Positions 1-8,783 of a stretch of DNA of 64,000 bases are shown here, in pieces. The notes below the pieces were generated by a model. That model did not search any database, was not told the origin of the DNA, and saw only the letters and a program-made list of their open reading frames with translations. Numbering within the stretch: position 1 is the first letter of the stretch; every line of letters starts with the position of its first letter. Source of the DNA: VXYL01 sp965208525 (GTDB lineage Bacteria > Pseudomonadota > Gammaproteobacteria > Pseudomonadales > Azotimanducaceae). The stretch spans positions 2,294,001 to 2,358,000 of the forward strand of contig OZ242340.1 of NCBI GenBank assembly GCA_965208525.1, read 5' to 3'. The translations under genes were made by a program, and so were the position numbers.

Positions 1-60
1 ACTTGGCCCGGGCACTATCGGGAGAATCCGGCCAGCCGTGCCGGGGCGGACGCGCGCCGC

Positions 61-1026
61 ATGTCGAAGGACGGGAGCTACGCTTCCGACGTCGCCGAAG
101 CGCTGCGCGGCAAGGACGAAGCTTGCGCGAACGGCGCCGCCGATGCCGGGCTCACGCTTGAGCCGCTTTCGCCGGGCATCGGTGTGGTGATCCACGGCGT
201 CGATCTCGCGCGCCCGTCGGAACTGCAGGTGCAGCAAGTCTGGCGGCTGTTGATGGAGCGCAAGGTGGTGTTCTTCCGCGACCAAGGGCACATCACGCCC
301 GAAGAGCATCTGGCCTTCGCCAAATGCTTTGCGGACGTGGGCATGGCCTATGGGCGGCAGAAATCGCTGTCGGCGAGAAAGCTGCCGGACGAGCATCCGG
401 AAATCCTTCGCCTCTATGCCAACGAGGCGCGTCCCTTTGTCGCTGCCAACTGGCACTCGGATGTGACCTGGTCCGATCGCCCGCCGCTCGGTTCGATCCT
501 GCTCGCGCGCAAGTCGCCGCCCGTGGGGGGCGACACCGTGTTCGCCGACGCCTTTGCCCTCTGGGACAGCTTGAGTCCGGTGCTGAAGGGGTTCCTCAAG
601 GGGCGGTTCGCGGTCCACGGTCGTGGCGGCAGGGACGAGGCGCAGCATCCGATCTGTCGCACTCATCCGGTCACGGGCAAGACGGCGCTCTATGTCAACC
701 CGACCTTCACCAACTCCATCTGCGGCATGGAACCGGAGGATTCGGCGCGGCTGCTGTCGCAGCTCTACGCGAAGATGTACTCGACGCCGGAACACACCTG
801 CCGCTTTCGCTGGCGCGACGGCTCGGTGGCGATGTGGGACAACCGCAGCGCCCAGCACTACGCGGTGTCGGACTTCTGGCCTCACGAACGGCGCATGGAG
901 CGGGTGACGCTGGTGGACCCCTCACCCGAGGATGAACTCCCGTTCTGGGAGGACGAGGATGGCGAGCGGCACTACAGCGTGCGGCTTGCGAGCCAAGAGG
1001 AAATCGATACGCCTGTCGGCTATTGA
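61..1026 (+). CDS. TauD/TfdA-family Fe(II)/2-oxoglutarate dioxygenase
   Basis: A 321-residue member of the TauD/TfdA family, cytoplasmic non-heme iron enzymes that hydroxylate small acids such as taurine or aryloxyalkanoates using 2-oxoglutarate and O2. The N-terminal signature PLSPGIGVVIHGVDL (about 36-50) is typical. The iron ligands are visible as H-x-D in NWHSDVTW (about 131-138) and the distal His in RSAQHYAV (about 275). The Arg of the ERRMERVTL segment would bind 2-oxoglutarate. About 30 residues precede the domain, and the frame stays open to base 1 of the window, so the true start could lie upstream. The substrate cannot be read from sequence; the nearby sulfatase and APS reductase make an organosulfur substrate conceivable, but that is inference. 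Confidence 0.88.
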   Translation: MSKDGSYASDVAEALRGKDEACANGAADAGLTLEPLSPGIGVVIHGVDLARPSELQVQQVWRLLMERKVVFFRDQGHITPEEHLAFAKCFADVGMAYGRQKSLSARKLPDEHPEILRLYANEARPFVAANWHSDVTWSDRPPLGSILLARKSPPVGGDTVFADAFALWDSLSPVLKGFLKGRFAVHGRGGRDEAQHPICRTHPVTGKTALYVNPTFTNSICGMEPEDSARLLSQLYAKMYSTPEHTCRFRWRDGSVAMWDNRSAQHYAVSDFWPHERRMERVTLVDPSPEDELPFWEDEDGERHYSVRLASQEEIDTPVGY

Positions 1027-1034
1027 CATCCCTT

Positions 1035-1049
1035 GGGGCGGAACGCCCC
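1035..1049. terminator. Small stem-loop between convergent genes
   Basis: A perfect 6-bp GC stem with a 3-nt loop (GGGGCG-GAA-CGCCCC) lies just after the dioxygenase stop and before the convergent sulfatase. There is no following T-tract, so termination is only a possibility. The rest of the 1027-1265 gap shows nothing else. Confidence 0.3.
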
Positions 1050-1265
1050 TCGCATGGGACAAAATTCTCGTAAGGCTTTTGATACCTAAAGAACGTGTCG
1101 AAGCCGAGTCAAAAACCAACGTACCGGCTGGATGGCGCGGTCCCACACGTCATTCGGAGTGAGGGCCCATCACGCTCCTCCCGCCGAAAGCGAAGAAACC
1201 AAGGGCTCGAAGGTGCAACCAGCCGTGTCCCCGCGAGACGGGCCTGTCTGTCGCGCGACAGGTTC

Positions 1266-2720
1266 CTAGGGTTGAGTCAGTCCCAACCTTTCGTACTGTT
1301 CCGGCGGCGCTAGGTTGTCCTGCAAGGCACGTTCGAGCCTAGCAACCATGCGCGCCTCCACTTCCGCATCCTCGACGGGGCTCGTTTGACCCGGGTCCGT
1401 CGTCAGGTCGAACAGTTGCGTCTTGAAGGTCTCGGCGAAGCGGCCGAGGCCGGTGGAGGGAATCTGCATCACCGGGCAATCCTTGGTGAACGCGAGCGGC
1501 TCGTGCCAGCGCATGTTCGCGAGTTCGCGGGTGGAGAAGGGGCTGCGCATGTGGGTTGGCATCAATGTGTAGTGGTTCAAAGGGGCGTTGTCGGCCACCG
1601 GACCGCGCATGTACACGTGGCGACCGTCGGTGATGTTCACGTGGGCGCCGAACATGCCGTAGATGGCGGCGTCGCGCACCGGCGTGTCGTCTCGCACTGT
1701 GGCCAGCAGGGGGTGGCCGTCCATGTCCGGCGGCGGCTCGTGGCCGAAGTAGTCGAGCAGGGTGGGGCCGACGTCGATGGTGGTAGTTAGGCTCGTGCGG
1801 TGCGTGTTGGCCTTGCCGGCGCGAGGGTCCCAGACGAAAAAGGGAATGTGCGCCGTCTCGTTGTACCAGGGCATGCGCGCCTTGCCCCACCAATCGTGCT
1901 CGCCGAGCAGGAAGCCGTGGTCGGTGACCACCAGCAGCATGGTGTCGTGCCACATGTCGTGGGCGTCCATGAAGTCGATGACCTTGCCAAGGTAGTGGTC
2001 GCATTGGGTCAGCAGGGCGGCGTACTGGTAACGCATGTACTCCACCGCGTCCGGGTCTTCGCTTACCCGCTCGTATTTGGGCCAGTCGAAGTGCGGGCCG
2101 TCCCATTCGTAGTTGTAGCGATCCTTCCACTGCTTCAGGGTGAAGAACGGTTCGTGCGGATCGAAGGTCTCGATCTGCAGATACCAGTTGTCCTGCTCGC
2201 GGTTGGTTTCGAGGAATTCGAGGCCGGCGGCGAAGGTCTGCGCCTGCGGCGTCAGGTGCTCTTCCTGCATGTACTTGCGGTTCACCCAGTCTTGACGGGC
2301 AATGCGCCCTAGGTGCTCGGGAATCTCCGGCTCCGCCACCTCGCCCTTCCAGGCATCGCCCTCCTGCCCGCGCACGTTCTGCCAGCTCGAATAGCGGTGG
2401 TGGTAGGTGGCGCCGCCGTCCTCCCAGTAGTGGTAGTGGTCGGAGACGAGGTGGGTGTAGGTGCCGCGCTCCTTGAGGATGGTGAAGGTGGAGTCGTCGA
2501 ACGGCTCGAACGGGCCCCACGAGCGGTGCAGGAAATTGTGCCGCCCGGTGTGCAGCTCACGCCGTGCCGGCATGCACGGCATGGAGCCGACGTAGTGGTT
2601 GTCGAACGTCACCGCGCGCTCGCCCAGGCGGCGGAAGTTGGGCGCCAGCGTCCAGTCGCAGCCGTAGTTCGGCAGCATGTGCCGGTTGAGCGAGTCGTAC
2701 ATCACCATGATCGCGCGCAT
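1266..2720 (-). CDS. Type I sulfatase (alkaline phosphatase superfamily)
   Basis: A 484-residue sulfatase that would hydrolyse a sulfate ester using a formylglycine made post-translationally from Cys. The C-x-P-x-R signature is present as MPCMPARRELHTGR (about 48-61). The family metal-site elements are also visible: an N-terminal MVMYDSLNRHML segment and VVTDHGFLLGEHDWWGK (about 264-280). No signal peptide is evident, so the enzyme may be cytoplasmic. No formylglycine-generating enzyme is adjacent; the only FGE-like domain in the window (40-42 kb) lacks the catalytic cysteines, so maturation must rely on a gene elsewhere. It is the last gene of a minus-strand run that begins with APS reductase. 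The substrate is unknown. Confidence 0.92.
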   Translation of the reverse strand: MRAIMVMYDSLNRHMLPNYGCDWTLAPNFRRLGERAVTFDNHYVGSMPCMPARRELHTGRHNFLHRSWGPFEPFDDSTFTILKERGTYTHLVSDHYHYWEDGGATYHHRYSSWQNVRGQEGDAWKGEVAEPEIPEHLGRIARQDWVNRKYMQEEHLTPQAQTFAAGLEFLETNREQDNWYLQIETFDPHEPFFTLKQWKDRYNYEWDGPHFDWPKYERVSEDPDAVEYMRYQYAALLTQCDHYLGKVIDFMDAHDMWHDTMLLVVTDHGFLLGEHDWWGKARMPWYNETAHIPFFVWDPRAGKANTHRTSLTTTIDVGPTLLDYFGHEPPPDMDGHPLLATVRDDTPVRDAAIYGMFGAHVNITDGRHVYMRGPVADNAPLNHYTLMPTHMRSPFSTRELANMRWHEPLAFTKDCPVMQIPSTGLGRFAETFKTQLFDLTTDPGQTSPVEDAEVEARMVARLERALQDNLAPPEQYERLGLTQP

Positions 2721-2833
2721 TCGTGGATTCCCTCTTTAGGCGGCTTTGGCGCGCAAGTGTACGCCGTGGGGTTCCATCGACGCCGCTTTGAGGGAGGCGG
2801 GGCCTCCCCCGGCGCAAGGCGCGTTCTCCGCGC

Positions 2834-3184
2834 TCAGACCAGATCGAGGTCCGGGTTGGCGCGGAGGATCTCCTCTGCTTCTCGCTTCGGCTTCGCCGCG
2901 CCACCACTGCCGAGCACTTCGCGCGCGAAGCGGAAGTAGATCGTGTAGATGCGCGTCTCGCCGCCTTCCTCGACGACGAAGAACGGCGCCAGCTTGACGT
3001 TGTGCTCGGCGGCGATGCGAATGCCTTCGGAGTCCGGGTCGCGTTCGTCGGCGATCACCGTTTGGTCGATGGCAGCCATTTGGCCCGCGGTTCTGAGGCG
3101 CTGCTCCACGTCCGCGCACTTGGCGCAGGGCTGGCCGTTTGCCAACACCTTCTTGACGAAGGTGATGCGCCGCCTAGCCCGCAT
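2834..3184 (-). CDS. Small thioredoxin/glutaredoxin-fold protein with CxxC
   Basis: A 116-residue protein with a CAKC motif near residue 20 (GQPCAKCADVEQRL), a conserved KLAPFFVVEEGG strand with a cis-Pro-like position (about 65-76) and a YTIYFRFAREVL segment. It looks like a compact thioredoxin-fold redox protein. It sits between APS reductase and the sulfatase on the same strand, so electron supply to sulfate reduction is an attractive but unproven role. Its start codon and first residues (MRAR) lie inside the left arm of a long inverted-repeat element (3173-3359). The present start may therefore have been supplied by that element, and the original N-terminus could differ. Confidence 0.7.
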   Translation of the reverse strand: MRARRRITFVKKVLANGQPCAKCADVEQRLRTAGQMAAIDQTVIADERDPDSEGIRIAAEHNVKLAPFFVVEEGGETRIYTIYFRFAREVLGSGGAAKPKREAEEILRANPDLDLV

Positions 3185-3359
3185 TTCTCACCAGCCCTCT
3201 ACTGCGCACGACGATGCACTCGCTGTGGCTGCGCGTGCTCACTCCAGCCGGCTCGACATAGTGCGCAGCTATGCCTTCGCCGTCTTCCGCTCCGCGCCCG
3301 CAGCCACAGCGGCGCCTCGTCGCCCTCGCTACGAGGGCTGGTGAGAAATGCGGGCTAGG
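3173..3359. repeat. 187-bp element with perfect 27-bp terminal inverted repeats
   Basis: The left arm 3173-3199 is the exact reverse complement of the right arm 3333-3359 (27 of 27 bases). A nested 13-bp perfect inverted repeat pairs 3221-3233 with 3299-3311, and an 8-bp pair lies at 3202-3209 and 3261-3268. The whole element could fold into a long hairpin. It fills most of the gap between APS reductase and the thioredoxin-like gene and overlaps the start of the latter. This resembles a MITE or REP-derived non-autonomous element. No transposase is encoded, and no obvious target duplication was identified by eye. Confidence 0.8.
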
Positions 3360-3404
3360 GGCGTCGCGGGAGGGCACCGGTGCCTGGCGGAGCCGGAAGG
3401 CGGA

Positions 3405-4148
3405 TCAGGCGACTATGCGGACGGGTCGTGGCGCCAGGTTCTGGGCGTGCAGTCCGCATTCCTTGTCGGTGGCGTTCTCCCACCACCAGCGTCCGTTGCG
3501 CTCGTGCTCGTGGGGGCCGACGGGACGGGTGCAGGGCTCGCAGCCGATGGAGAGGAAGCCGGAGTCGTGCAGGGGGTTGTAGGGCACGTCGTTGTCGCGG
3601 ATGTAGTCCCACACGTCAGCGCTGGTCCAGTTGGCGAGCGGGTTGAACTTGAAGATTGGGTGATCGGCGGTTGAGAAGGCCACGTCTTCCTGCGCGGTCG
3701 GCAGTTCGGCCCGGGTGACGCTCTGGTCGGCGCGCTGGCCGGTGATCCAGGCATCGAGTTCGCCGAGCTTGCGCCTGAGCGGTTCGATCTTGCGCACCGC
3801 GCAGCATTCGCCGTGGCCGTCGCGATAGAAGCTAAAGAGGCCCTTCTCCTTGACGAGGCGAGTCACTTCCGCCCCGTCCGGAGCCTGCACCTCGAGGCCA
3901 ATGCCGTAGTGGTCGCGCACGGTCTCGAGAAATCGATAGGTTTCGGGGTGCAGCCGGCCGGTGTCGAGGCTAAAGACCGGCACGTCCTTGCCGAGGATCG
4001 TGGCGGCAAGGTCGATCAACACCACGTCTTCCGCGCCGCTGAAGGAGATGGCAATGCGCTCGGTGTCGAAGCTCTCGAACGCCTCGATCAGCACGTTGCG
4101 CGCCTCTTCGGCAGGGCTCGGCAGTGCTTGTGCGGAGATCTGTGCCAT
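3405..4148 (-). CDS. cysH: Assimilatory adenylyl-sulfate (APS) reductase
   Basis: A 247-residue cytoplasmic enzyme reducing APS (or PAPS) to sulfite in assimilatory sulfate reduction. It has the PP-loop/ATP-sulfurylase-like fold with ISFSGAEDVVLIDLA, then SLDTGRLHPETY and TGQRADQSVTR. The paired cysteine motifs GECCAVRK and IGCEPCTRPV mark the 4Fe-4S APS-reductase type rather than the cluster-free E. coli PAPS reductase. The C-terminal KECGLH carries the catalytic Cys that forms the thiosulfonate intermediate. I chose ATG 4148 because an AAGGA ribosome site lies just upstream; a longer frame reaches 4205. Other cys genes are not adjacent. Confidence 0.93.
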   Translation of the reverse strand: MAQISAQALPSPAEEARNVLIEAFESFDTERIAISFSGAEDVVLIDLAATILGKDVPVFSLDTGRLHPETYRFLETVRDHYGIGLEVQAPDGAEVTRLVKEKGLFSFYRDGHGECCAVRKIEPLRRKLGELDAWITGQRADQSVTRAELPTAQEDVAFSTADHPIFKFNPLANWTSADVWDYIRDNDVPYNPLHDSGFLSIGCEPCTRPVGPHEHERNGRWWWENATDKECGLHAQNLAPRPVRIVA

Positions 4149-4362
4149 CGTTCCTTCCCATGTCTGCGCCGCCGGTGGCCAAGGGAAAAAGCGGCCGCCG
4201 ATCACGAAGAGCGGCGCAGACTAGCAGCGCGGCCGCACCGCCGAAAATGATTTCTGGTTCTATGCTTATCCTTCCTATGTCCCTCTCGCGTCAGCGACTT
4301 AAGCGGCCTCGGCGACGTGGATCCGGACGCCGTCCATCGCCAAGTCCGGCTTGCCTGCTAGC

Positions 4363-4404
4363 GCGCCCTGAAGGGCGTGTCGGCAGTTCGCTGGCGCGAA
4401 CTGC
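4363..4404. repeat. Double-hairpin repeat, copy 1
   Basis: Two adjacent hairpins: GCGCCCTGAAGGGCGTG at 4363-4379, then a perfect 9-bp stem GCAGTTCGC/GCGAACTGC with a 4-nt loop at 4383-4404. A closely related double hairpin occurs at 35214-35257, so this is a dispersed repeat. It lies in the 364-nt divergent gap 4149-4512 between APS reductase and thrH, which must also hold both promoters; I could not assign promoter boxes. Confidence 0.65.
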
Positions 4405-4512
4405 TGGCCTTCGGGCTCGCATTCGCTCGCGCCTTCGGCCGGCTTGCGCCGTCCGAAGGCCGACAGGCTGCTAGAATCCGCCGCCGCTGATTTGTGGCTC
4501 CGGGACGTAAGC

Positions 4513-5115
4513 TTGGACATCCTCTGTCTCGATCTCGAAGGCGTATTGGTGCCGGAAATCTGGTTGTCGGTGGCGGAGCGCACCGGCATCGCGGAGCTCA
4601 GGCGAACCACCCGCGACGTGCCCGTGTACGACGATCTCATGCGCTACCGAATGGATGTGCTCGAGCGCAACGACCTCAGGCTCAGCACCATCCGCGAGGT
4701 GATCGCCGGGCTCGAACCGCTGCCCGGTGCGGCCGATTTCCTGCGCTGGGCGCGGCGCAGTTTTCAGGTCGCCATCCTCTCGGACACCTTCTACGAGTTC
4801 GGCATGACGCTAATGGCCAAGCTCGACCATCCGCTGCTGCTTTGCCACCGACTGACGGTGCAGGACGACCGCATCGTCGGCTATCGGCTGCGGCAGGACG
4901 ATCCCAAACGCGAGGCGGTGCGAGCGTTTCAGTCGCTCAACTATCGCGTGCTGGCGGCGGGCGATTCCTTCAACGACACGGCGATGCTCGAAGAGGCTGA
5001 CGCCGGCGTCTTTTTCAACGCCCCGGCCAACGTGGTGGCCGAGTTCCCCGAGTTCGACGCGGTGGATTCGTACGACGCTCTGGCCGCGCATCTCAAGCAA
5101 CTCCAGGGAGGGTAG
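4513..5115 (+). CDS. thrH: ThrH, bifunctional phosphoserine phosphatase/homoserine phosphotransferase
   Basis: A HAD-superfamily protein of about 200 residues that strongly resembles Pseudomonas ThrH, which dephosphorylates phosphoserine and can move phosphate to homoserine. Visible signatures are motif I DLEGVLVPEIW (D-x-E-G variant), motif II LSDTFYEF, the RLRQDDPKR lysine/arginine segment and motif III AAGDSFNDTAML. The family normally begins directly before the DLEG motif, so I chose TTG 4513; the same frame stays open to an ATG at 4444. Only 2 nt separate its stop from prpB, and the AGGGAGG before prpB lies at its 3' end, so the two are probably cotranscribed. Confidence 0.9.
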   Translation: MDILCLDLEGVLVPEIWLSVAERTGIAELRRTTRDVPVYDDLMRYRMDVLERNDLRLSTIREVIAGLEPLPGAADFLRWARRSFQVAILSDTFYEFGMTLMAKLDHPLLLCHRLTVQDDRIVGYRLRQDDPKREAVRAFQSLNYRVLAAGDSFNDTAMLEEADAGVFFNAPANVVAEFPEFDAVDSYDALAAHLKQLQGG

Positions 5116-5117
5116 GC

Positions 5118-5996
5118 ATGACCACGGCAGGCTCGCGGTTTCGCGCCGCGCTCGAAGCCGAGAATCCGCTGCAGATCGTCGGCGCCATCAATGCCTACGC
5201 TGCCATCATGGCGGAGCGGGTGGGCTTTTCCGCGATCTATCTCTCCGGGGGCGGCGTGGCAGCGGCTTCCTATGGCCTGCCGGACCTCGGCATCACCTCC
5301 ATGGACGATGTGCTTGCCGACGTGCGGCGCATCACCGCGGCGAGCGCCTTGCCGCTCTTGGTGGACGTGGACACGGGCTGGGGCGGCGCCTTCAACATCG
5401 CCCGCACCATCCGCGAGATGGGCAAGGCCGGGGCGGCGGCCGTGCATATCGAGGACCAGGTGGCGGCGAAACGCTGCGGACATCGACCGAACAAGGAGAT
5501 CGTCTCCACCGAGGAGATGTGCGACCGGTTAAAGGCCGCCGCGGACGCCAAGCTCGACGCCGACTTCGTCGTCATGGCGCGCACGGACGCACTGGCGGTG
5601 GAGGGGCTCGATGCCGTGGTGGAGCGGGTGGCTCGGTTCGAGGAAGCCGGCGCCGATGCCATCTTCGCCGAGGCTATGACGGACCTCGCCATGTACGGGC
5701 GGGTGACGGAGGCGGTAAACGTCCCGGTGCTGGCCAACCTCACCGAGTTCGGTCAGACGCCGCTCTATGGTTTGGGCGAGCTCAGGAGCGTGGGTGTTAG
5801 GATGGCGCTCTATCCCCTTTCCGCATTCCGCGCCATGAGCCTGGCGGCGCTGAACGTGTATGGGGCGATTCGCCGCGACGGCACGCAGAAGGCGGCGCTG
5901 GAGTCTATGCAGACCCGCGCGGACCTCTACGACTTTCTCGGCTATCACGACTACGAAGACCAGCTAGATCGGCTCTTCGCCGACGGCAAGGGCTGA
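5118..5996 (+). CDS. prpB: 2-methylisocitrate lyase
   Basis: A 292-residue cytoplasmic member of the isocitrate lyase/PEP mutase family, cleaving 2-methylisocitrate to pyruvate and succinate at the end of the 2-methylcitrate cycle. Visible motifs are YLSGGGVAAASYGLPD (about 39-54), the metal-binding VDVDTGWGG (about 87-95), the catalytic loop KRCGH (about 122-126) and NLTEFGQTPL. Length and motif order match PrpB. A strong ribosome site (GGAGGGTAGGC) precedes the ATG, and the gene follows thrH by 2 nt. With prpC and prpD it forms a propionyl-CoA disposal unit. Confidence 0.94.
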   Translation: MTTAGSRFRAALEAENPLQIVGAINAYAAIMAERVGFSAIYLSGGGVAAASYGLPDLGITSMDDVLADVRRITAASALPLLVDVDTGWGGAFNIARTIREMGKAGAAAVHIEDQVAAKRCGHRPNKEIVSTEEMCDRLKAAADAKLDADFVVMARTDALAVEGLDAVVERVARFEEAGADAIFAEAMTDLAMYGRVTEAVNVPVLANLTEFGQTPLYGLGELRSVGVRMALYPLSAFRAMSLAALNVYGAIRRDGTQKAALESMQTRADLYDFLGYHDYEDQLDRLFADGKG

Positions 5997-6076
5997 CGGA
6001 CGAGCCGCGGCGAGCCCTCGAAGCGCGACGGATCGCTTTCGAGGCACGCGCGGCTCAAGACACGAGAGGAAGGGAA

Positions 6077-7201
6077 ATGGTGGACAAGAAACTCGGCGGC
6101 GCAGGCCTGCGCGGCCAAAGCGCCGGCGAAACCTCGCTTTGCACGGTGGGCAAGACCGGCACGGGGCTCACGTATCGCGGCTATGACATCTCGGAACTTG
6201 CCGAGGGTGCGACATTCGAGGAGATTGCCCATCTCATCTTCCACGGCGAACTGCCGAACGCCGCGGAGCTCGAGGCCTATCGCGCCAAGCTGAAAGGGTT
6301 GCGCGGCTTGCCGGACGCGGTGAAGGAGGTTCTCGAACGGGTCCCGGCGGATGCCCATCCCATGGACGTGATGCGTACCGGCTGCTCCATGCTCGGCAAC
6401 CTCGAGCCGGAGGGCGATTTCGGCAACCAGCAGGAGGTGGCCGACCGCCTGCTCGGCGCGCTGCCCTCTATCGTCAATTATTGGTATCGATTCAGCCACG
6501 ACGGCGTTCGGGTGGAACTTGAAACCGATGCCGACTCCATCGCCGGCCACTTTCTCGAGACCCTGCACGGACGCGCTCCGAGCGACCTTCATCAGCGCGT
6601 AATGGACGTCTCGCTCATCCTCTACGCGGAGCACGAATTCAACGCCTCCACATTCACCGCAAGGGTGTGCGCTTCGACGCTGTCGGACATGCACTCCTGC
6701 ATCACCGGTGCCATCGGTTCTCTGCGCGGGCCACTGCACGGCGGTGCCAACGAGGCGGCAATGGCGTTGATCGAGCGCTTCGAAACCGCGGAAGAGGCGG
6801 TGGCGGCGGTGCGCGGCATGTTGGCGGCCAAGGAAGTCATCATGGGCTTCGGCCACGCCATCTACCGCACCTCGGACCCCCGTAACGGCATCATCAAGGG
6901 CTGGGCAGAGAAGCTGGCCGGCGAAGTGGGCGACGAGCGCTTCTATCCCGTCTCCTGCGCCATCGAGAAGCTGCTCTGGGACGAGAAGAAACTCTTCGCC
7001 AATGCTGACTTCTTCCACGCCGCCACATACCACTTCATGGGCATTCCCACCAAGCTATTCACCCCCATCTTCGTCTGTTCGAGGGTGTCGGGCTGGAGCG
7101 CGCACGTGATGGAGCAACGCTCGAACAACCGCATCATCCGGCCTAGTGCGGACTACATCGGCCCCGAGCCGCGCTCGTTCGTGCCGCTGGCGGATCGCTA
7201 G
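6077..7201 (+). CDS. prpC: 2-methylcitrate synthase
   Basis: A 374-residue citrate-synthase-family enzyme condensing propionyl-CoA with oxaloacetate to 2-methylcitrate. The short length without an N-terminal extension, and the start GLRGQSAGETSLCTVG, fit PrpC. Family residues include the His of LHGGANEAAM and of GFGHAIYRTSDPR, and the Asp of the NADFFHAATYHFMGIP segment. The ATG is preceded by GAGGAAGGGA. It lies 80 nt after prpB and only 2 nt before prpD. Confidence 0.94.
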   Translation: MVDKKLGGAGLRGQSAGETSLCTVGKTGTGLTYRGYDISELAEGATFEEIAHLIFHGELPNAAELEAYRAKLKGLRGLPDAVKEVLERVPADAHPMDVMRTGCSMLGNLEPEGDFGNQQEVADRLLGALPSIVNYWYRFSHDGVRVELETDADSIAGHFLETLHGRAPSDLHQRVMDVSLILYAEHEFNASTFTARVCASTLSDMHSCITGAIGSLRGPLHGGANEAAMALIERFETAEEAVAAVRGMLAAKEVIMGFGHAIYRTSDPRNGIIKGWAEKLAGEVGDERFYPVSCAIEKLLWDEKKLFANADFFHAATYHFMGIPTKLFTPIFVCSRVSGWSAHVMEQRSNNRIIRPSADYIGPEPRSFVPLADR

Positions 7202-7203
7202 CG

Positions 7204-8646
7204 GTGAGCGCGAATGTTGAGACCAACGTGCGGCCGGCGCCGGATTCGGAGCTGGTTGACATCGCGGACTATGTGCTGGGCTCGGTGACCAGCGACGAGG
7301 CGTTCGACACTGCCCGCCACTGCCTGATGGACACGCTCGGCTGCGGCTTCTTGGCGCAACGGTTTCCGGAATGCGCGAAGCACCTGGGGCCCATCGTCCC
7401 GGGCACGGTCGTGCCGAACGGCGCCCGGGTGCCCGGTACGCAGTTCGAGCTCGATCCGGTGAAGGCGGCCTGGGATATCGGCTGCATGATCCGCTGGCTG
7501 GACTTCAACGACACGTGGCTGGCCGCGGAGTGGGGGCATCCGTCCGACAATCTCGGCGGCATTCTGGCGGTGGCGGACTACGTCAGCCGTCGAGAGGCGG
7601 CAGCCGGCCGTGCCCCGCTCACCATGCGCGACGTGCTCGAAGGCATGATCCAAGCGCACGAGATACAGGGCTGCCTTGCGCTAGAGAACAGCTTCAACCG
7701 AGTCGGCCTCGATCACGTGCTGCTCGTGCGAGTGGCCTCGACTGCCGTCGTGACGCGCCTGCTGGGCGGTACCCGGGAGCAGATCGTCGACGCGCTCTCC
7801 CACGCATGGATCGACGGCTCTAGCCTGCGAACCTATCGCCATGCTCCGAACGCCGGGCCGCGCAAGTCCTGGGCCGCCGGCGACGCCACGAGCAGGGCGG
7901 TGCGCTTGGCCATGTTGGTGCTCAAGGGCGAAATCGGCTACCCAAGCGCCCTCAGCGCGCCGACTTGGGGCTTCTACGACGTGTCGTTCGGTGGCAAGCC
8001 GTTCTCCTTCCAGCGCCCATACGGCTCGTACGTGATGGAGCACGTCCTGTTCAAGATCTCCTTCCCGGCAGAATTCCACGCCCAGACGGCGGTGGAAGCA
8101 GCGGTCGAACTGCATCCGGAGGTTGCAAATCGAATCGACGATATCGACCGAATCGAACTCACCACCCACGAGTCCGCCATCCGCATCATCAGCAAGACCG
8201 GCGACCTCAACAACCCCGCCGACCGCGACCACTGCCTGCAGTACATGACGGCGATTGGCCTGTTAAAGGGCGACCTGACGGCGGACGACTACGAGGATGC
8301 CGCCGCCCGAGACCCGCGCGTGGACCAGTTGCGCGACGTCATGGTGGTGCAGGAAGACGAGCGCTACAGTCGCGAATACCACGAGGCCGACAAGCGCAGC
8401 ATCGCCAATGCGGTGCAAGTGTTTTTCCGGAACGGCACCAAGACCCAAAAGGTGGATGTCGAATACCCCATCGGCCACCGCCGCCGTCGCGACGAGGGCA
8501 TCCCCATCCTCGTGGAGAAATTCCGCCGCAACCTAGGTGTCCGGTTCCCGGCTGGCCAAGCCGGCGCTATCGCCGAGCTATGCCTCAACCGCGAAGCCCT
8601 GGAGGCAACACCAGTGCACGAGTTCATGGACCTGATGGTGATCTGA
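7204..8646 (+). CDS. prpD: 2-methylcitrate dehydratase
   Basis: A 480-residue MmgE/PrpD-family protein dehydrating 2-methylcitrate to 2-methyl-cis-aconitate. Recognisable segments are MDTLGCGFLAQRFPEC, WLDFNDTWLAAEWGHPSDNLGGILAVADY, HAWIDGSSLRTYRHAPNAGPRKSWAAGDAT and KISFPAEFHAQTAVEAA. It starts at GTG 7204, two bases after the prpC stop, so it is probably translationally coupled. No acnD, prpF or prpR regulator lies next to it. Rehydration would use a general aconitase, and control must come from elsewhere. A GC-rich stem-loop near 8686-8712 lies between it and the convergent autotransporter gene. Confidence 0.94.
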   Translation: MSANVETNVRPAPDSELVDIADYVLGSVTSDEAFDTARHCLMDTLGCGFLAQRFPECAKHLGPIVPGTVVPNGARVPGTQFELDPVKAAWDIGCMIRWLDFNDTWLAAEWGHPSDNLGGILAVADYVSRREAAAGRAPLTMRDVLEGMIQAHEIQGCLALENSFNRVGLDHVLLVRVASTAVVTRLLGGTREQIVDALSHAWIDGSSLRTYRHAPNAGPRKSWAAGDATSRAVRLAMLVLKGEIGYPSALSAPTWGFYDVSFGGKPFSFQRPYGSYVMEHVLFKISFPAEFHAQTAVEAAVELHPEVANRIDDIDRIELTTHESAIRIISKTGDLNNPADRDHCLQYMTAIGLLKGDLTADDYEDAAARDPRVDQLRDVMVVQEDERYSREYHEADKRSIANAVQVFFRNGTKTQKVDVEYPIGHRRRRDEGIPILVEKFRRNLGVRFPAGQAGAIAELCLNREALEATPVHEFMDLMVI

Positions 8647-8783
8647 CCGTTCTTGGAAAAGCCTCCGGGACTTCCCGCGGACCTTGGGGCGAGGGCGGGA
8701 TGCCCCCGCCCCATGGGGCCGCTTCCAAGCAAGTCGTGCAACTGTCAACTTGCTGCGCAGGAAACCTCGGCAGCAAGTGCGCA

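Noticed and set aside
4299..4640. Small minus-strand frame over the 4.4-kb repeat
   Set aside because: It overlaps the double hairpin and the thrH start; the sequence is repeat-derived.
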